64,000 nucleotides of DNA, taken from contig NZ_CP054698.1 of NCBI RefSeq assembly GCF_014023275.1, positions 4,278,001 to 4,342,000 on the forward strand, in the 5' to 3' direction. The DNA is from Nostoc edaphicum CCNP1411 (GTDB lineage: Bacteria > Cyanobacteriota > Cyanobacteriia > Cyanobacteriales > Nostocaceae). Below, piece by piece: positions 1 through 7,334 of the stretch (position 1 is its first letter; each line of letters begins with the position of its first letter). The notes under the pieces are model-generated. The model saw only the letters and a program-made list of their open reading frames with translations. It was not told the origin of the DNA and made no database searches. Both the position numbers and the translations under genes were made by a program.

Positions 1-365
1 GCTTTTTAACGGATAAGATGGTAGAAATTGCTAAGAATAAAGAGTTTAATTATACTGAAGAAGAAGCTGCATTTAATAAAACATTTGAAATTTTATATGA
101 ACAAATGGGAAGTGATAGTTTTCGTAGATATGCGCCTAACAAAGATAAGTTTTTAGGAGGATTTTTAGTTTCTGCTTATGAGGTAATTGCTTTAGGAATT
201 GGTTACAACTACGAACAGTTATCTCATTCACATATCAATATAAGCGAAAAAGTAAAACAAATTTGGACAAATCCTGAATACACAAATTCTTCAGGCTCAG
301 GTACTACTGCACAGCGAAGAGTACCAAAACTAGTTCCCTTTGGTCGTCAAATGTTTCAGCCATGA
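1..365 (+). CDS. DUF262 family protein, C-terminal part (5' end outside window)
   Basis: The reading frame is open from the window edge (frame starting at base 3) to a TGA at 363-365, so this is the last ~120 residues of a longer protein. It ends with a Ser/Gly/Arg-rich tail (SGSGTTAQRRVPKLV). DUF262 proteins have a ParB/GmrS-like NTPase-nuclease fold and occur in restriction and other conflict loci. The call rests mainly on the partner: the stop overlaps the next start as ATGA, and DUF262 genes are often paired with HEPN proteins of the next gene's family in cyanobacteria. The catalytic N-terminal part is not visible, so activity cannot be judged. It could instead be the tail of another conflict-type protein. 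Confidence 0.5.
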   Translation, partial: FLTDKMVEIAKNKEFNYTEEEAAFNKTFEILYEQMGSDSFRRYAPNKDKFLGGFLVSAYEVIALGIGYNYEQLSHSHINISEKVKQIWTNPEYTNSSGSGTTAQRRVPKLVPFGRQMFQP

Positions 366-1027
366 AAATACGTACTGTAGAGCAGCTTAGTGATAAGCTG
401 GCAGAAGAACTTGCATGGCGAAAAATAGAACTTTCAGCATTGAAAGCCCTAATTGATTTAAAGTCATTCTCGCCAGGAAAAAAAAATGCGTTACTTCGTA
501 GTGGAATCACTATGCTTTATGCTCATTGGGAAGGATTTATCAAAGTAGCAGCCAATACTTATTTAGAATTTGTTGCTATGCAGGGTCTTCCTTATAATAA
601 ACTTTCCAACAATTTTATAGCATTGGCAATGAAAGATAAGTTAGAACAAGCAAATCAAACAAATAAAGCAACTATATACAATGAAGTCGCAGAATTTTTT
701 ATAACAAAACTGACAGAGCGAAGTGTCATCAAATACGAAAATAGAATTGCTACATCTAATTTATCATCATCAGTTTTTAAAGAAATAGTATGTATGCTAG
801 GTCTAGATTACAGTTTATATGAATCAAAAGAAGTACTAATAGATGAAAAATTACTAAAGAAAAGAAATATGATTGCTCACGGAAATTACCTTGATATAGA
901 TGAAGAACAGTATGATGAATTACACGGAGAAGTAGTAGCAATAATCGATAATTTCCGTAATCAGATAGATAATTGTGCGTCTACAAAACAATATTATTGC
1001 CCAAGTACATTTATCTCATCGCTTTAA
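362..1027 (+). CDS. MAE_28990/MAE_18760-type HEPN RNase-like protein
   Basis: A 221-residue all-helical protein. The hallmark is R168-N-M-I-A-H173, the R-x4-H motif that forms the composite RNase active site of HEPN dimers. The N-terminal segment MLYAHWEGFIKVAANTYLEF (starting near residue 56) is characteristic of the RiboL-PSP-HEPN/MAE_28990 group. Length agrees with the family (about 200-230 residues). The ATG overlaps the stop of the DUF262 gene by four bases, so the two are translationally coupled, as expected for a two-component toxin-like or restriction-like module. Known of the family: HEPN proteins cleave RNA in toxin-antitoxin, abortive-infection and CRISPR settings. A role here in cutting RNA during phage infection, controlled by the DUF262 partner, is inference. 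Confidence 0.8.
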   Translation: MKIRTVEQLSDKLAEELAWRKIELSALKALIDLKSFSPGKKNALLRSGITMLYAHWEGFIKVAANTYLEFVAMQGLPYNKLSNNFIALAMKDKLEQANQTNKATIYNEVAEFFITKLTERSVIKYENRIATSNLSSSVFKEIVCMLGLDYSLYESKEVLIDEKLLKKRNMIAHGNYLDIDEEQYDELHGEVVAIIDNFRNQIDNCASTKQYYCPSTFISSL

Positions 1028-1042
1028 AATAAAAATAAGTGC

Positions 1043-1169
1043 CAATTAAATTTAGGCGAACATTGCATTTGATTTTGTAGATGCTTCTCAGGTTTTTAAA
1101 AGTGCAACATTGACATTTGAAGATGATCACTACTGGCAAAATCCTTCCCCATTAAAAATATTAAGGTAG
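1043..1169 (+). pseudogene. BrnT-like toxin remnant
   Basis: Just after the HEPN gene a short stretch reads NLGEHCI, then after one extra T at about 1068-1070 continues DFVDASQVFKSATLTFEDD and on to a TAG at 1167-1169. This resembles the middle of BrnT-family RNase toxins (an N-L-x-K/E-H-G-I-x-F-x-x-A-x-x-V-F pattern followed by a TFEDD-like segment). The normal start and the C-terminal half are absent and the frame is broken by +1, so it cannot make a working toxin. No BrnA antitoxin is recognisable nearby. The match is short, so the family call is tentative. Confidence 0.45.
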
Positions 1170-1179
1170 TCGGTAGATG

Positions 1180-1291
1180 ACACTAACCACCATGCGTGAA
1201 ACTTTATTTAACTATTCCTGAATGACCTGGAATATCTGCCAAAGGTTCAAATCTTCCACCTAAATATTTGGCGAGAAACTCTTCTGCGATC
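1180..1291 (-). repeat. Displaced copy of the S9 peptidase gene 3' end (left direct repeat)
   Basis: These 112 bases match 5041-5152 at 106 positions in the same orientation. The match covers the last ~29 codons of the S9 peptidase gene and 24 bases beyond its stop. The six differences all fall in third-codon positions and are silent, and the 24 non-coding bases are identical. Upstream of the repeat (1292-1400) the sequence is unrelated to the peptidase, so this is a fragment and not a gene. Together with the right copy it brackets the IS630 element and the chromate cassette. Confidence 0.9.
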
Positions 1292-1408
1292 ACTTCTACT
1301 ATCCTCCCAGATTTACACCGCACAGCGATTACTCCAAGCCGGAGAAAGCAATATACCCAGCAAGGCAAAAGTAAAAAGTTAAAATTCACTCATCAAAAAA
1401 GGTTTATA

Positions 1409-2599
1409 AGCTGTTACGCAGCTAGATTGTATAATATTAGATTAAGTAATTAATTTAGTATCAGCCATCTATGCCAGCAAAAAATCATCTTTCCCAAGAG
1501 CAGAAGGAAAGGCTACTAAAAACGCTAAAAGAGCATGAAAATCCCTACGTAAGAGAAAAGATTCTGATTTTATTATTAATGAATGATGGAAAAACTTATC
1601 AAGAGATTAGTAAGTTTTTAGATATTGCATATCCAACAGTAGCATATTGGGCAGTTCACGGCGATCCAGATAACCTAGAAAGTTTTTTAGATGGAAGAAG
1701 AGAAGGGAACTTCCGCAAAGTTACCAAAGAATATGAGGATTTATTATTAGAAATAATTGAAAAAGAGCCACTAGAGTATGGGTATGAATTTGGTCGTTGG
1801 ACAGCAGCAAGACTAGCTACATACCTCGAAAAGATAACAGGAATTAAGTTAAGTGGTTCACAAGTTGGGAGAATATTAGAGCGAAAAAAAGTACGTTTAC
1901 CTTTGGGCAAAATACAGCCTAGAGGACAAACAGAATCCTGAAATGCGTAAGGCATTTAAAGAAAAATTGTCAGAATACTTAAGAATAACAAAGGAAGCCC
2001 CCAGAGCGTTTACAGGTATGGTTTTGGGATGAGAGTGGATTTAGTTTAAGAGTGATAAGAAGAAAAAAACTGGGGTAAGAAAGGTACAAGGAAACAAATC
2101 ACAGGTCAAAGAAGAAGAGGAAGAGTAAATATTATGGGAGGGTTACGTTATCACGACAAGAAGAGAATGAATTTTGTGATTAAAAAAGGAAATGCCGATG
2201 TATTTTATGAGCAGCTTCAATCTTTGAATAATTTTCTATTGCAAGAATGGATAGAGCAAGGAAATAGAATTGAGACTTTCAATAAATGTTCTGCGAAAAT
2301 AGTGATTATCTTAGATAATGCCAGCTTCCATAAAAGAAAAGATATTTTAGTTCGTATCAAGGCAGAAATGCCAAATATTATCCTGGAATTTCTACCACCT
2401 TATAGTCCAGATTATAATTTGATTGAATTGGTTTGGCATTCAGCAAAAGAATATATAGCTCATAGATTGTTCGAGTCAGTATCACAGCTAGAAGAGTTGT
2501 TAAATAAATTGTTAAATGAAGGAGGTCTTATTATTAAATGGGAACGCAAAATTAAAAATAAAGGTAATGCTGTTTATTAAATTTAGCTGCGTAACAGCT
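1409..2599 (+). mobile_element. IS630-family insertion sequence (1191 bp, inactive)
   Basis: Perfect 16-bp terminal inverted repeats (AGCTGTTACGCAGCTA at 1409-1424 and its reverse complement at 2584-2599) are flanked on both sides by TA (1407-1408 and 2600-2601), the target duplication expected of IS630/Tc1-mariner elements. The size and the single DDE transposase gene fit the family. The terminal repeat is itself nearly palindromic. The transposase is frameshifted three times, so the copy cannot move by itself, though the ends are intact and could be mobilised by a related transposase. Confidence 0.93.
1471..2580 (+). pseudogene. IS630-type DDE transposase, three +1 frameshifts
   Basis: The N-terminal HTH region (start ATG at 1471) is followed by the catalytic domain: VWFWDESGFS with the first Asp near 2030, IVIILDNASFHKRKDI with the second Asp near 2314, and PPYSPDYNLIELVWHSAKEY with the Glu near 2427. 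The frame moves by +1 three times: at an A7 run (1884-1890, expected A6), a C5 run (1998-2002, expected C4) and an A7 run (2063-2069, expected A6). Removing one base from each run restores a continuous protein of about 368 residues. A second ATG-initiated frame at 2134-2580 holds the second Asp and the Glu but lacks the first Asp. The gene is therefore broken unless the extra bases are sequencing errors. Confidence 0.93.
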
Positions 2600-2622
2600 T
2601 AACTGCTTTTGTATCGCTATCT

Positions 2623-3837
2623 TCAGCTAAATAATATGTGTGAAGCCAATCCAATCGCTCCTCCTGCTAGCACCAACCAGGCTGAATTAATTTTAAATCT
2701 GAATACAGCGATCGCACTCAAAATTGCCATGATAATTGTTAACCAATCTACCAGTGCGGCTTGTCCTAATGTATAGGTGACTCCTGCCATTAATCCTAGA
2801 GAAGCTGCATTTACACCATCCAAAAACCCACTTGCCCAAGAAGATTGACGCAACTTAGGAACCCAAGGATTAACCAGCAAGACCAGCATAAAAGCTGGCA
2901 AGAAAATGCCGATTGTACCAGCGATCGCCCCAGCATTTCCTGCTAGCAAATATCCAATAAATGTTGCGGTGGTGAAAACAGGCCCCGGTGTAAACTGACC
3001 GATCGCTACGGCATCTAAAAGCTGTTGTGATGTGAGCCACTGATTGCGCTCGACTAAATCACGTTGCAGAAATGCCAGCAATACATAGCCACTACCATAT
3101 AGAACACATCCAATTTTGAGAAAAAAGACAAAGACGTTAATCCAACTGACTGATGTAACTGTTGCTGTTGTAGTACCAACCTGCGCCAGAATACCTGACA
3201 TAGGTAACAGGAATGCTCCGCTTGTATGTCCTCTGGCTTGCCAATTCTTGAGTAGCATGACAGCAATACCTAGCAAAATCAGTACCAAAATTTCATTCAA
3301 GCCAGCTAGATACCCTATGATTGCTGCCACCCCGGCAATGATCGTAGGCATGTCTTTGGCTGCCTTTTTCCCCAAATTCCACACAGCCTGAATCACGATC
3401 GCAATAATTACAGGTTTAATTCCATAGAGCAGCCATTCTACCTGGGGAACTGTTTGATAACGAGCATAAATGGCGGCTAATGCCCAAACAATCAACATCG
3501 CAGGTAGAATAAAGCAGCTACCCGCAACTACTAAACCACGCCATCCGGCTCGTTCGTAGCCAATGTGAATGGCTAATTCCGTCGAGTTGGGGCCTGGAAT
3601 CAAATTCGTAATTCCCAGTAAATCTAGCAGTTTCTCCCGGCTCATCCACTGACGGCGATTCACCACTTCATTATCCATCATGGCGATGTGAGCAGCAGGG
3701 CCACCAAAAGCGATCGCCCCCAATCGCAAAAACACCGCCGCCAGTTCTGTTAATCGCTGCTTCTGTTGTTTGGGAGTCAAAACTTTATAGGAAACCACTT
3801 CTTGCTCTTTCTGGATATCCTCAGCTTCTTGCGTCAC
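2623..3837 (-). CDS. chrA: Chromate transporter, ChrA (CHR) family
   Basis: A 404-residue polytopic membrane protein made of two homologous CHR halves. The first half carries LGAIAFGGPAAHIAMM and ITNLIPGPNSTELAIHIG. The second repeats the pattern with FFLKIGCVLYGSGYVLLAFL and AIGQFTPGPVFTTATFIGYL; the paired (I/T)PGP motifs are diagnostic of long-chain ChrA. The family exports chromate, possibly by antiport, giving chromate resistance, and some members may act on sulfate-like anions. It is transcribed divergently from the DUF442 gene at 3979, with a palindrome between them, and a PadR regulator lies close by. Regulation by that PadR protein is inferred from position. About ten membrane segments are expected. 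Confidence 0.92.
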   Translation of the reverse strand: MTQEAEDIQKEQEVVSYKVLTPKQQKQRLTELAAVFLRLGAIAFGGPAAHIAMMDNEVVNRRQWMSREKLLDLLGITNLIPGPNSTELAIHIGYERAGWRGLVVAGSCFILPAMLIVWALAAIYARYQTVPQVEWLLYGIKPVIIAIVIQAVWNLGKKAAKDMPTIIAGVAAIIGYLAGLNEILVLILLGIAVMLLKNWQARGHTSGAFLLPMSGILAQVGTTTATVTSVSWINVFVFFLKIGCVLYGSGYVLLAFLQRDLVERNQWLTSQQLLDAVAIGQFTPGPVFTTATFIGYLLAGNAGAIAGTIGIFLPAFMLVLLVNPWVPKLRQSSWASGFLDGVNAASLGLMAGVTYTLGQAALVDWLTIIMAILSAIAVFRFKINSAWLVLAGGAIGLASHILFS

Positions 3838-3875
3838 TATAGTTTTCCTGATTAATTATGATGACAAAATTAGGA

Positions 3876-3890
3876 TATCGAATTTCGATA
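3876..3890. promoter_or_regulatory. Palindrome TATCGAA-T-TTCGATA, candidate operator
   Basis: A perfect inverted repeat with 7-base arms around one central base lies 39 bases before the chrA start and 88 bases before the DUF442 start, where a repressor could control both promoters. A related string (CGATATAAGCGAAAATG read on the minus strand, about 4864-4880) sits just upstream of padR and shares CGATA and CGAAAAT with the sequence running from the palindrome (CGATAACGAAAAT). A common regulator, most simply the PadR protein at 4527-4853, is inference. Confidence 0.45.
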
Positions 3891-3978
3891 ACGAAAATCT
3901 ATATACTTAGAAATTAATTTGTGATACTATGCCATTGGCTCAAAAACACGGTAATACAATCGAGATTACGGAGTATAT

Positions 3979-4404
3979 ATGAGTAATGTCAAGAAAGTGA
4001 GCGATGAGTTTTCGGCAGGTGGACAGCCAACCCCAGAGACATTAAAACAGCTTGCTGATGAAGGGTATAAGTCTGTGGTTAATCTGCGATCGCTTGATGA
4101 AACTGGAGCGTTAGTAGACGAACAGCAACAAGCAAAAGCCGTAGGTCTGGAATATGTTAATGTTCCACTCAAGACAAATTCAGCCAACGACAACTTGACT
4201 GCAACAGTTCTCTCAGAACTACAGGGATTGCCGACTCCTGTATATTTTCATTGTGGTGCCGGTGGACGAGCCAGTGCCTTAGCGCTTATTGCCTTTGCAA
4301 CTCAACAAAAGCTGAACCGTGAACAGGTTTTAGCAAGAGCAAAAGAACTTGATATCAACCCAGATCAACCTTATCTCCAGAAGTTTTTAGAAAACCTCTC
4401 CTGA
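3979..4404 (+). CDS. DUF442 phosphatase-like protein (beta-lactamase hydrolase-like)
   Basis: A 141-residue protein with the dual-specificity phosphatase-like fold of DUF442. It begins with SDEFSAGGQPTPETLKQLAD and carries the P-loop H91-C92-G-A-G-G-R97. The Cys-to-Arg spacing is four residues, which fits DUF442 proteins rather than the C-x5-R of classical tyrosine phosphatases; C92 would be the nucleophile and R97 the phosphate ligand. Fused DUF442 domains in other bacteria accompany sulfide-oxidising persulfide dioxygenases, but this is a stand-alone copy whose substrate is unknown. It diverges from chrA across a palindrome and converges on padR, so a link with oxyanion or sulfur stress is plausible but unproven. 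Confidence 0.8.
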   Translation: MSNVKKVSDEFSAGGQPTPETLKQLADEGYKSVVNLRSLDETGALVDEQQQAKAVGLEYVNVPLKTNSANDNLTATVLSELQGLPTPVYFHCGAGGRASALALIAFATQQKLNREQVLARAKELDINPDQPYLQKFLENLS

Positions 4405-4437
4405 AGAGTGCTGAGTTAGAAGTTAGCAGTTAGCAGT

Positions 4438-4525
4438 TAAAAGTTTTCCCCTACTCCCTCATTTCTCTCATCTCCCCCTACTCCCTACTCCCTACTCCCT
4501 ACTCCCTACTCAGCACTCAGCACTC
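4438..4525. repeat. Short tandem repeats between DUF442 and padR
   Basis: About five copies of the heptamer CTCCCTA (4476-4511), followed by repeats of the type CAGCACT. These are the STRR-like degenerate repeats typical of heterocystous cyanobacteria, placed between two convergent genes. Confidence 0.85.
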
Positions 4526-4526
4526 A

Positions 4527-4853
4527 TCATGACTCCTCGAACAATTCGCCAAATAATTCCCGTACCTTTTCTTTAGCATCCTCTAAAGTCATTTTTCCTA
4601 AATCGGTAGCTCGGTAGAGTCGTCGGCTTTGCCGTCCCGATCTCTGCTCAACGGAATATAGGTATCCCTTGCGCTCCATATCATGCAACATTGGATAGAG
4701 TGTTCCGGCACTGAGTTTATAGCCGTGACGTGCCAGTTCTTCAATAATGCCTAGCCCAAAAATTGGCTCCTGAATTGCATGATGCAGAATGTGAAGCCGA
4801 ATTAAGCTTGAGTAGAACTCTCGTCCATCCATTAGGCAAGGCTTTTGCGACAC
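4527..4853 (-). CDS. PadR family transcriptional regulator
   Basis: A 108-residue winged-helix protein. The PadR core is clear: ILHHAIQEPIFGLGIIEELA for the first helices, KLSAGTLYPMLHDMERKGYL for the recognition helix and the LYPML signature, then a wing (RSGRQSRRLYRATDLG) and a short C-terminal helix. The size matches the small subfamily without a long dimerisation domain. PadR proteins repress nearby genes and are released by small ligands or, in some, metal or redox cues. It lies next to chrA and DUF442, which share a palindromic promoter region, and its own upstream region carries related sequence, suggesting autoregulation (inference). Confidence 0.9.
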   Translation of the reverse strand: MSQKPCLMDGREFYSSLIRLHILHHAIQEPIFGLGIIEELARHGYKLSAGTLYPMLHDMERKGYLYSVEQRSGRQSRRLYRATDLGKMTLEDAKEKVRELFGELFEES

Positions 4854-5040
4854 TTAGAATTTCATTTTCGCTTATATCGCGCTGGGCATTGTGGGATTTT
4901 TTTATTCCACTTTCAAAGCAGCCTCATAAGTATTAGTAAACTTATGACGACAGGACTCGATTCTTCTGTCTAAGCAGATGTGGAAGCGTGAGAAATCTAA
5001 GTTTCTCAAATATTTGCCGCTAAAAAGTGGTCAGTGAATT

Positions 5041-5152
5041 ACACTAACCACCATGCGTGAAACTTTATTTAACTATTCCTGAATGACCAGGGATATCTGC
5101 TAAAGGTTCAAATCTGCCGCCTAAATATTTGGCTAGAAACTCTTCTGCGATC
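5041..5152 (-). repeat. 3' end of S9 peptidase gene (right direct repeat)
   Basis: The resident 3' end of the intact peptidase gene plus 24 bases downstream. It is 106/112 identical to 1180-1291 in the same orientation. Between the two copies lie the IS630 element, chrA, the DUF442 gene and padR. Confidence 0.9.
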
Positions 5153-6951
5153 GCAAAGAAGTGCAACCGATTTTCTGGTCTGGCAAAACCATGTCCTTCA
5201 TCTGTGTAAAGTGCATATTGCACTGGTAAACCAGCTTGCTGCATTGCATTAACAATTTGATCGCTTTCTGATTGTTTCACTCGCGGATCATTTGCACCTT
5301 GACCGATAAGCAAAGGTTTTTGAATCCGGTCAGCAAAGAATAAAGGCGATCGCGATTTCAAAAACTCCTCTTCTGTCTCCAAGTTACCGACACGATGGTA
5401 AAGCATTGCCTTCAGCGGTTCCCAATAAGGCGGTATAGTTCCTATCAGCGTAATTAGGTTACTCGGCCCGACAATATCCACACCAGCAGCAAAAACTTCT
5501 GGTGTAAAAGTTAACCCCACTAGGGTGGCATAACCGCCATAAGAACCGCCCATAATCGCAATCTTTTGCGGGTCAGAAATACCTTGTTCCACTAGCCAGT
5601 TAACAGCATCAATCAAATCGTCGTGCATTTTAGCAGCCCATTCCCGATTTCCAGCATTCAAAAATGCTTTGCCGTAGCCAGTGGAACCGCGAAAGTTTAC
5701 TTGCAGAACAGCGTAACCACGGTTAGCTAGCCATTGCGCTGTGGGAGAGAAACCCCAAACATCCCGCGCCCAAGGGCCACCATGAACCAGCAGTACTGTT
5801 GGTAGATTCTGCGTAGGTATTCCCACAGGGGTTGTTAGGTAACTGTGGATAGTCAAACCATCCCGCGCTTCGTAGGAAATCGGTTCCATTGAAGCTAACT
5901 GCAACGCTTCGAGTTTGGGTTGGTTGCTAAAAAGGAAAGTGCTAGTTTTGGACTCCCTGTTATATGCATAGTAATAAACTGGCCCATTGTCAGTTCTATA
6001 AGCCACTAACCAGGTTTTATCTTCCAAGTCGCGGCTAATTATAGAGAATTCTCCAGGACGCACCTTAGCGATTTTCTCAAAATCAGCAGCGATACTTTGG
6101 TCAATTACCTGCCATTCCTGCTTGTCTTTGTAAAAAGAAACTGCTTGGATAACTCGCGTTAATGGCTGAATGATTATTCCCACGACATCATACTGTTCAT
6201 CTTCAGCAATGACAGTTTCTTGACGGGTGTCTAGGTCAATAGCTAGCAGACGTTTAGCGTTAGCATCGTGATTCCCTTGAATGTAAAGGGTTTTGTCATC
6301 ATCTGAGAAGCTAACAGAATTCCCTTCCTCTTCTGGCCCCCAGTGGCGGAGAGTTTCCCACTGTTTATCTAGTTTCTGCAATAACAAATCGTAACCACCA
6401 TCGGGTGTGCTAGCTGTTGCTGCGCGTATTTGAAACTCGGCATCAGATGTCCAACTGATAATGTTACCGGGGTTATCGGTGTCGAACTCAACCGCACCAT
6501 TTTTTAGATTGATGCGATAAACGTCAAACTTTTGGGGATTGTTCAAGTTCAACGCTACCAGCGCTTGATTTGGAAATTTAGGTTCCAGTTCCACGAGTTC
6601 GGCTTTTACACCTTGGAATGGCGTTAAGTCACGCACAATCTTGGAGTGAATATTAACCAAGTGGAGATGAAAGTTCTCGTCGCCATCCGAGTCTTGCATA
6701 TAAATTAACTGGTCGGCGTTATAAGTCCAGAAGAAAATGCGGATACCCCGCTTTTTATCGACAGTTAGTATCTGGTCGTCTTCTTGTCCTATAGTTCGCA
6801 ACCATACCTGCAAGACATTTTTCTCATCAGGGGCAATATATGCCAAGTACTTGCCATCAGGCGAGAGTTGTGGGCTAGTTTTTTCGGGATTCCCAAACAG
6901 AATTTCGCGCGGAATCAGCGGTGCTAGGGAGGGCGCTTGAGCAGATGACAT
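5065..6951 (-). CDS. S9 family prolyl oligopeptidase-like serine peptidase
   Basis: A 628-residue protein with an N-terminal beta-propeller (about residues 25-360; repeats such as SPDGKYLAYIAPDEKN and SFSDDDKTLYIQGN) and a C-terminal alpha/beta hydrolase domain. Catalytic residues are visible: Ser470 in GGSYGGYA, Asp555 in GANDPRV and His587 in EGHGF; LLVHGGPWARDVWGF is the usual oxyanion-region motif. This places it with S9 dipeptidyl- or acylaminoacyl-peptidases that trim short peptides. No signal peptide is seen, so it is probably cytoplasmic. It stands alone between padR and recQ. Its last codons are duplicated at 1180-1291. Confidence 0.92.
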   Translation of the reverse strand: MSSAQAPSLAPLIPREILFGNPEKTSPQLSPDGKYLAYIAPDEKNVLQVWLRTIGQEDDQILTVDKKRGIRIFFWTYNADQLIYMQDSDGDENFHLHLVNIHSKIVRDLTPFQGVKAELVELEPKFPNQALVALNLNNPQKFDVYRINLKNGAVEFDTDNPGNIISWTSDAEFQIRAATASTPDGGYDLLLQKLDKQWETLRHWGPEEEGNSVSFSDDDKTLYIQGNHDANAKRLLAIDLDTRQETVIAEDEQYDVVGIIIQPLTRVIQAVSFYKDKQEWQVIDQSIAADFEKIAKVRPGEFSIISRDLEDKTWLVAYRTDNGPVYYYAYNRESKTSTFLFSNQPKLEALQLASMEPISYEARDGLTIHSYLTTPVGIPTQNLPTVLLVHGGPWARDVWGFSPTAQWLANRGYAVLQVNFRGSTGYGKAFLNAGNREWAAKMHDDLIDAVNWLVEQGISDPQKIAIMGGSYGGYATLVGLTFTPEVFAAGVDIVGPSNLITLIGTIPPYWEPLKAMLYHRVGNLETEEEFLKSRSPLFFADRIQKPLLIGQGANDPRVKQSESDQIVNAMQQAGLPVQYALYTDEGHGFARPENRLHFFAIAEEFLAKYLGGRFEPLADIPGHSGIVK

Positions 6952-7175
6952 ATTTTCATCCTCTACTTGACTACCCTATTGTCACTTGGTGGTGAAAATG
7001 ACAATTCATCCTATTGGATGAACCTAGTACAGTACGGCGTAAATAAACCAAATTATTGTGAGAAACTAAGAAAGTAGAGTCAAAGCAGTTTAGGCTGAAA
7101 ACAAGGAAACCAGGTGTGGTACGATTAGCTTCAAAATGGGTTAAGGGCTAATAGTACAAAATTGTGGGTTTTCAA

Positions 7176-7200
7176 GACGCGATAAATCGCCGTCTCTACA
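7176..7200. repeat. GACGCGATAAATCG palindromic repeat, copy 1
   Basis: An interrupted palindrome (GACGCGATAAATCGCCGTC) followed by TCTACA. Related copies occur at 22955-23015 (as a long inverted pair), 27093-27110 and 42187-42204, always between genes. Confidence 0.7.
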
Positions 7201-7240
7201 AGTGTTTTGGTGTTTTGGTCTTATCTGAACTGTATTGACA

Positions 7241-7325
7241 TATACCAGCTATCGCCGTCCCCCCAAGGCATCGGGGGGACTACAGGGGGGTATTATGATG
7301 TGCATCTTCATAGAGAATTGGTATA
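7241..7325. repeat. 85-bp MITE-like element with TATACCA ends
   Basis: Begins with TATACCA and ends with TGGTATA, its exact reverse complement, with TA at both outer edges. It contains an internal hairpin (GTCCCCCC ... GGGGGGAC at 7257-7280). No coding capacity. The ends suggest a small non-autonomous element, but a 7-base terminal repeat is weak evidence. Confidence 0.45.
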
Positions 7326-7334
7326 AGCAAATTA

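Larger units (their letters stand above)
6952..7334. other. Intergenic region with repeat elements
   Basis: 383 bases between the starts of the S9 gene transcript and the 3' end of recQ. It holds the S9 promoter region, one copy of the GACGCGATAAATCG repeat (7176-7200) and a small terminal-inverted-repeat element (7241-7325). I see no gene. Confidence 0.7.

Noticed and set aside
1204..1389. 61-codon minus-strand frame as a gene
   Set aside because: It is the duplicated 3' end of the S9 peptidase fused to unrelated sequence; no ribosome binding site or independent homology.
4505..4525. CIRCE-like heat-shock element from repeated AGCACTC
   Set aside because: It lacks the TTAGCACTC-N9-GAGTGCTAA symmetry and is a short tandem repeat.
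1028..5040. Integrase or recombinase gene for the direct-repeat-bounded region
   Set aside because: Only the broken IS630 transposase is present; no tyrosine or serine recombinase motif was found.
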